Part shown: one piece after another, positions 43,909 to 48,368 of the stretch | Position numbering within the stretch: the stretch's first letter is position 1 | Layout: every line of letters starts with the position of its first letter | Assembly (NCBI GenBank): GCA_015680685.1 | Contig: MNCI01025364.1 | Location: forward strand, 54,033-102,400 | DNA length: 48,368 nucleotides | Direction: 5' to 3' | Source: Gnetum montanum | Taxonomy: Eukaryota > Streptophyta > Gnetopsida > Gnetales > Gnetaceae | The notes under the pieces: generated by a model | What the model was told of the DNA's origin: nothing | Database searches by the model: none | Seen by the model: only the letters and a program-made list of their open reading frames with translations | Position numbers and translations under genes: made by a program

Positions 43909-45299
43909 ACAATTGATTTTTCTCTATTGATTTTTCATAGCATCGATTGTAAAGTTGTACAGCTCAGTACTTCCTTAAAACTGGAAATGAATGTTATTTT
44001 TGGTGGTGTTCAGAGTTTAAAATAATATAGGTAGATCGCAAGCTCTATAGTCCAATTAGAACTTTATAGCTTTGCCCATCAAAATCTAATCCATGACTTA
44101 AAACTTTCAAATCAAGAGTCTTATTACTAGGTTCATACCTCATTGTTATTTTTTATGCTTTCTACTATGTGATTAAACATATAATTTACGATAAATTTTT
44201 CACTTATTTTTAATATTCCCCACAACAAGTAAAGGAACTTTCTACCATGCAACCCTTAAACTATAGGAAAGCAGTAGGGACCCTCAACCTTGCAACCCTA
44301 ATAAGAAGGAACTTTGTCAAACAAAAAGATATTATTATTATTATTTTGGGATATGGTGAAAGCTAAATATTGCTACATTGCTAACAGTTCCACTATGTTG
44401 AATACCTTGGAGGTTGAGCGGCGCCTTCTCAATTTACCTTTTGATTAAAATAGACAAGTAAAATTATGGGGGCTTGGCCCACCTGTGATTCCTTGTCTTC
44501 TGTTTTATAAGGTGTTGTGCTCCACGAGGACACAGATTCATGTGTATAGTCTCAGTCCGTTTGAGCTTAGAAATTGCACGGTGGCTTTTCTATTTATCAT
44601 TTTAATTAAAAAATTTATTATAGATAGGCCAACCCAATACCGATTTGTTCAGGAGAACACGAATTCACAACGTCCAATTTCGTTAATTAATTGTAGGTTG
44701 CAAGTTGTGCTTTGTCTTCTCGGTTTGTTTTTGCTTTCTCGTCAAACACAGTTGAAATTATTGGTTCTTAGTCAACTTAGTTGAGCACCTCCATTTTTTT
44801 CTCCTATGCAAAATTAAGACAAAACCTGAACCAACTATATCTCATATCATGCCTCTTTCATCCTATCCTATTCATGGTCTAGGTCTATGCCTCTTTGACA
44901 TGGTGATTTTACATGGAAACACATTGTATTCAATGAAATTCAAAAATGAGGGAATGGAAATGTGTGAGCCCATTATATTCCAAAGTTGTTCATACATGTG
45001 TTGAGGCCAACCTCACCCATGCTAGGCATAGGGCCTTGTTTGAACAAGTTTTATAAAAATAAAAAATCAAAAATAAAAATATAAAATTAAAAAATTAAAA
45101 ATAGAGCACCATGAGCTTGCACATGGTCACTGTCCATGTGCTAGTGGGCTTCATCGGCCCATAAAAAAAATAGATTTTAAAACGTTGATCAAGCATCCAC
45201 CCATGACTTATGACCCATGATGATTATCCTATTTTGTTTTTTTTTTCTTTTGCAGCAATATGAGGAAAAAGGAAAAAATAATTCACGGCAAAGGTGGCT
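43909..45299. other. Unassigned stretch before E4
   Basis: It contains an ATTATTATTATTATT microsatellite near 44332 and a somewhat more CpG-rich stretch at 44400-44780 with an open frame of about 99 codons (44485-44784) lacking known motifs. A-rich AAAATAAAAA repeats lie near 45055-45105. The 5' end of the E4 LTR probably lies somewhere in 44780-45300 but cannot be fixed without its partner. Confidence 0.35.
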
Positions 45300-46007
45300 A
45301 GTAATTTAGGGTTAGGGTTTTCTCCTGCAAGACCGCTATAAAGAGGAGGGGTGAGCATCTCTTTCTAGGCTACGGAGTCCTCCTCACGTGGCGATGGCAG
45401 ACGATAGGGCGGCAAGTCTCTCGTGGAAAGCAGCGATTTTTCTGTTCTAGCGGAGCCAGAGGGGTAGCAATTTTTCTTCTATTGAGAGCCAAAGTGGGCA
45501 GCGATTTTTCTTTCTATTGAGAGCCAGAGTCGGCAGCGATTTTCTGTTCCGCTGGGAGCCAAAGTCAAGAGTGATTTTCTGTACTGCTTGGATCATCATT
45601 GCTTTGTGTTGAGCTAAGTTTTGTTTTGCTAAATCATCTTTAATTTGATGTGAGGTTATTGCAACAAGACCATTACTGTCTGTCAAATGTTTATTTTTAA
45701 ATAGATCGTTAAAATCAAACTTTTGCTTGTGTTTGGAGTTCTCAAACTCCCCGTTATTTAAAAACAGAACAACAATTTTTCATTTCCCTTGCTACTTTAT
45801 TTTTCTTGTTTAAGGTTTGGATAGTTATTCTATTTAAGTTTCTTATCAAATTTCCTAGTTCAATTTATCTGTTTAAATGTCACATAGCTTTTTCAGCTAA
45901 GACTATTCCTGGGTTTCCGTACCCATACGGGAGGCGCCCTAGGCTATAGTCTCCTCAAACGAGTTTTCACAGGTGCTGGCGGCGTGTCCAAAATTTACGC
46001 ATCAACA
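45300..46007 (+). repeat. E4 5' LTR, 3' portion (left end not fixed)
   Basis: A TATAAAGAGG box lies at 45337-45346. A repeated 'GAGAGCCARAGTSGGCAGCGATTTTTC'-type motif follows, with three copies of about 45 bp across 45430-45590. A GC-richer end (ATACGGGAGGCGCC) leads to ATCAACA at 46007 just before the primer site. The downstream gag supports LTR status. Confidence 0.5.
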
Positions 46008-46013
46008 CCTTTT

Positions 46014-46030
46014 TGGTGCTAGAAGGAGGG
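46014..46030 (+). other. Candidate primer-binding site of E4
   Basis: TGGTGCTAGAAGGAGGG follows a T-run after the LTR end and differs by one base from the E3 site at 1572-1588. The tRNA is not identified with confidence. Confidence 0.6.
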
Positions 46031-46529
46031 CAGTTTCTCAACCTTTTCTTTATTTTCCTTTTATGTTTTTTTTTTAAAATTTATTGTCATTTCTTTTACT
46101 GTTTGTTTTATTTTTGCCTCCCTATTTTCAGTTTTTTTGCTCTATTTTAGTTTCATTTTCAAATCTCCAATTTATATTTTAGCAATCCTTTTTAATTTAT
46201 TTTTCTAAAATTTAATTGAGGTGATTTAAATTATTTTACTTTTAATTTACTTTTCTGAAGTTTTGCAATTTCAATTTTACTTTTAAAAATTTTTTAAAAT
46301 AAAAAAATATAGCATTGAAATGTTTTTTTCATTTTCTTTAATTTTCACAGTTTATTAGCATTTTACATTTTCTGTTATTTTTCATTTTTTGAGTGACTTT
46401 TCTTACGGAGTATCTCAACAAAGAACTCATACTCCTACCCCTAGTCAACCAACTACTCACCAATTTACTTTGAGAAAACAACGAGCTTTACTTTTTCCAA
46501 GTTCAATTCCTAAGAAACGTCGGACTAAG
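46031..46529 (+). other. E4 leader between primer site and gag
   Basis: T-rich 5' leader without an ATG-initiated long frame. The gag frame is open from about 46389 but that upstream part has no ATG; the first ATG in frame is 46530. Confidence 0.5.
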
Positions 46530-47666
46530 ATGGCAGCCCATCAACCCCCGGCTCCCTTAGTAAGAAACCCTTTTAACTTTCACAATTATCATGACATACC
46601 AAAATCCCTTCAAAACATAAACTTGTTCTTCGATCCTACAACCCCTACGAATGATGCCTGCCAACACATACAATGTTTTGAAACCTTATTAGGGATCCAC
46701 AACATTGTACATAATGATGTGGCATGTAGAGTATTTGTAACAACATTTAGGACCAAAGCAACCCAATGGTTCTTAATGCTTCTTGATGCCTCTATTAACA
46801 CATGGCAAGAATTCAAAAATAAGTTCTTGAATAAATTTGACAAATTTACAAGCCCTGCTATTGCATTAAGCAACTTTACCAGCCTAAGGAAGCTACTTGG
46901 GGAAAATGTTAGGGATTATAACCTTAGATTTCTTCATCAACTTGCCTATGTGCCAAATGAGATGCGACCACAACCAGATGGTATTCTCAACTTCTATCTC
47001 TCTACCATTGATCCATTCTTCGCTTATGCTATCAAATATGATCCCAACATAATGGAAATACGAGGTGCAATGTCAAAAGTTGTGGAATTAGAGCAAATAA
47101 CCTTTATGAATAGCATCCAAACCCAATTTGGGATGATGAGTGTTAGTAACCCTATGCAATCAAACCCACTCCTACCAACTTTTCAAACATCTAATATCAT
47201 GCCTCAAGCTGTCTCTCCCTTTCAATCAACTCAACCTTTAAGTAATTACTCACAAGACCACATGTCCTCTTCATTCTTACCATCCAACACTGGTTTGAAT
47301 GATGATCAATCGAAAACCTTGATTCAATCCATTATCAAGCCAAACGGGACATCAAATTCTGTTGAACCACGAACCCAAACTCAAAATCAAATGACCCAAA
47401 TACTCACTTCACTAGAAAAACTATCTAATGAAGTGGTGGAGCTAAAGAGAAACAATAACAAAGGTCCTATACAACCAGAAAAACCAAATGCATCAATCAA
47501 CAATGATTATTGTCGTTTTCATAATACGAGGCAACATGCTGAAAATAATTGTCCTGAATTTATGGCATTATATGGTGACAATATCCAAGGGCAAAAAATG
47601 GGAAAACCCCTATCATGGTCCTTAATGTACCTCATGAGACAAAAAATGAAGAGGTTTCCTCGTTAG
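46530..47666 (+). CDS. gag: E4 Gag polyprotein, nearly intact
   Basis: The first in-frame ATG (46530) has a strong plant start context (AAGATGGCAGCC), so it is preferred over the open upstream extension from 46389. The product is 378 codons to the TAG at 47664-47666. A retrotransposon Gag core spans roughly residues 25-180 (CFETLLGIHNI, ATQWF, TWQEFKNKFLNKF, YNLRFL). A Gln/Ser/Pro-rich stretch follows. Near the C-terminus is CRFHNTRQHAENNC (CX2HX4HX4C), a zinc-knuckle variant seen in Tat/Ogre-type gypsy elements. No internal stops: much younger than E1-E3. The final ~25 residues look out of frame: the frame one base back continues into protease. Confidence 0.88.
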   Translation: MAAHQPPAPLVRNPFNFHNYHDIPKSLQNINLFFDPTTPTNDACQHIQCFETLLGIHNIVHNDVACRVFVTTFRTKATQWFLMLLDASINTWQEFKNKFLNKFDKFTSPAIALSNFTSLRKLLGENVRDYNLRFLHQLAYVPNEMRPQPDGILNFYLSTIDPFFAYAIKYDPNIMEIRGAMSKVVELEQITFMNSIQTQFGMMSVSNPMQSNPLLPTFQTSNIMPQAVSPFQSTQPLSNYSQDHMSSSFLPSNTGLNDDQSKTLIQSIIKPNGTSNSVEPRTQTQNQMTQILTSLEKLSNEVVELKRNNNKGPIQPEKPNASINNDYCRFHNTRQHAENNCPEFMALYGDNIQGQKMGKPLSWSLMYLMRQKMKRFPR

Positions 47667-48368
47667 AACAAGTTATGGTAGGCGACCCTAACCCACACAA
47701 CGCTCGTTATCGCAAAATTAGTGACATTATGAATGCTACACAACAACAAACTAGGAACAATTTCTATACACCTCCAAGAAAAAGAGTTCCTATTCAAAAC
47801 AATGCAAACAATCAATCCGGTTCATCCCAAGTAATTACCCCACAACAAGCAAACCCCCCTTCTATACTTAGAAGAGTTCCATCTCAACAAGAAGCCAAAG
47901 ATGAACCTAAGAATTATGATTTGGTTGAGGACTTAAAAAGAGTTAAAGCCAACATTTCGATGTATGACCTCCTACACTTTAACGAAATGAAAGAAGTGAT
48001 TCGGGATATGGTTCATATACCTGTAGCCCAAAGAGAAAAATCCCCAATTCCCGAAAGGCAAGTTCACTTTGTAGAAAGTCCTAACACGTTATCAGTACAA
48101 AACATGAGTAATTTCAGGTTTAGCAAAAAGGATCATCCCCCTTTCCTAACCACTTTAATTATTTTAGGAAAGAATGTCCATAATTGTTTAATTGATTCAG
48201 GTGCAACTGTTAGTGTTATGCCTCTTGACGTTTGTAACACTTTAGGAGCACAAATGATACCACAAACTAACAGTGTAATTCAACTCGATGGATCTAACGT
48301 ACCTGTGGTAGGGTTATTAAAAGAAGCAAAGGTACAACTTAAGCAATACCCTACATTTACATGTTATA
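47591..48368 (+). CDS. pol: E4 protease region of pol, continues past the window
   Basis: In the frame -1 to gag, an open frame runs from about 47591 to the window end without stops. It contains TPIMVLNVPHETKNEE, a polar linker, a conserved YDLVEDLKRVKANISMYDL (about 47919-47975), and an aspartic protease with NCLIDSGATVSVMP (catalytic Asp codon near 48194). The region just before RT in Tat/Ogre-type polyproteins looks like this. RT, RNase H and integrase are expected to the right. It overlaps gag by about 75 bp, either a natural frameshift or a recent single-base change in an A run. Confidence 0.85.

Noticed and set aside
44485-44784. Possible host exon, 99 codons
   Set aside because: There are no recognisable motifs, no supporting splice partners and no codon pattern that I could judge. 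Left as unassigned.

Overview
This window looks like intergenic DNA from a large, repeat-rich land-plant nuclear genome. The evidence is layered, nested LTR retrotransposons of both plant superfamilies (Ty3/gypsy and Ty1/copia), primer-binding sites matching plant tRNA-Asp and initiator tRNA-Met, AT-rich sequence and many C-to-T/G-to-A type stop codons. I found no convincing host protein gene, tRNA gene or functional rRNA gene. A gymnosperm or other giant-genome plant fits, but the sequence alone does not fix the species.

Layout. 1-331 is a partial minus-strand gypsy LTR. 332-3730 is the 5' part of another gypsy element (LTR-like DNA, primer site, gag relic). 4540-7115 is a minus-strand, internally deleted gypsy relic that meets a minus-strand copia relic (7116-8777) at one sharp junction. 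10600-11700 is a second minus-strand gypsy 3' UTR relic, followed by a plus-strand solo LTR (11713-12626). 13188-13686 is a dispersed repeat. 15903-16010 is a 5S rRNA-derived sequence, and 16039-17899 is an internally deleted copia element.

Two complete, related Ty3/gypsy elements occupy most of the right half. E1 (18754-28630, 9877 bp) is flanked by CTTTC target-site duplications. E2 (29527-42765, 13239 bp) is flanked by GCAAA and sits inside an older LTR whose halves lie at 29495-29526 and 42766-43246. Both have tRNA-Asp-type primer sites, a Gag-PR-RT-RNaseH-INT polyprotein and a long 3' UTR. E2 also carries a third, decayed reading frame of about 940 codons between pol and the 3' LTR. The window ends inside a better-preserved gypsy element E4 (about 45300 to beyond 48368) with open gag and protease.

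The most interesting signals are in the E1/E2 3' regions. (i) Two stem-loop types keep their pairing through compensatory changes between copies. (ii) An intron-like segment, with matching donor and acceptor signals and a conserved interior, ends directly before the ATG of the extra ORF in both elements. (iii) E2 has an internal copy of the LTR-type palindromic U3 array plus a TATA box upstream of that ORF. Together these suggest a gypsy lineage that expressed an additional protein from a separate or spliced transcript. This is inference from sequence only.
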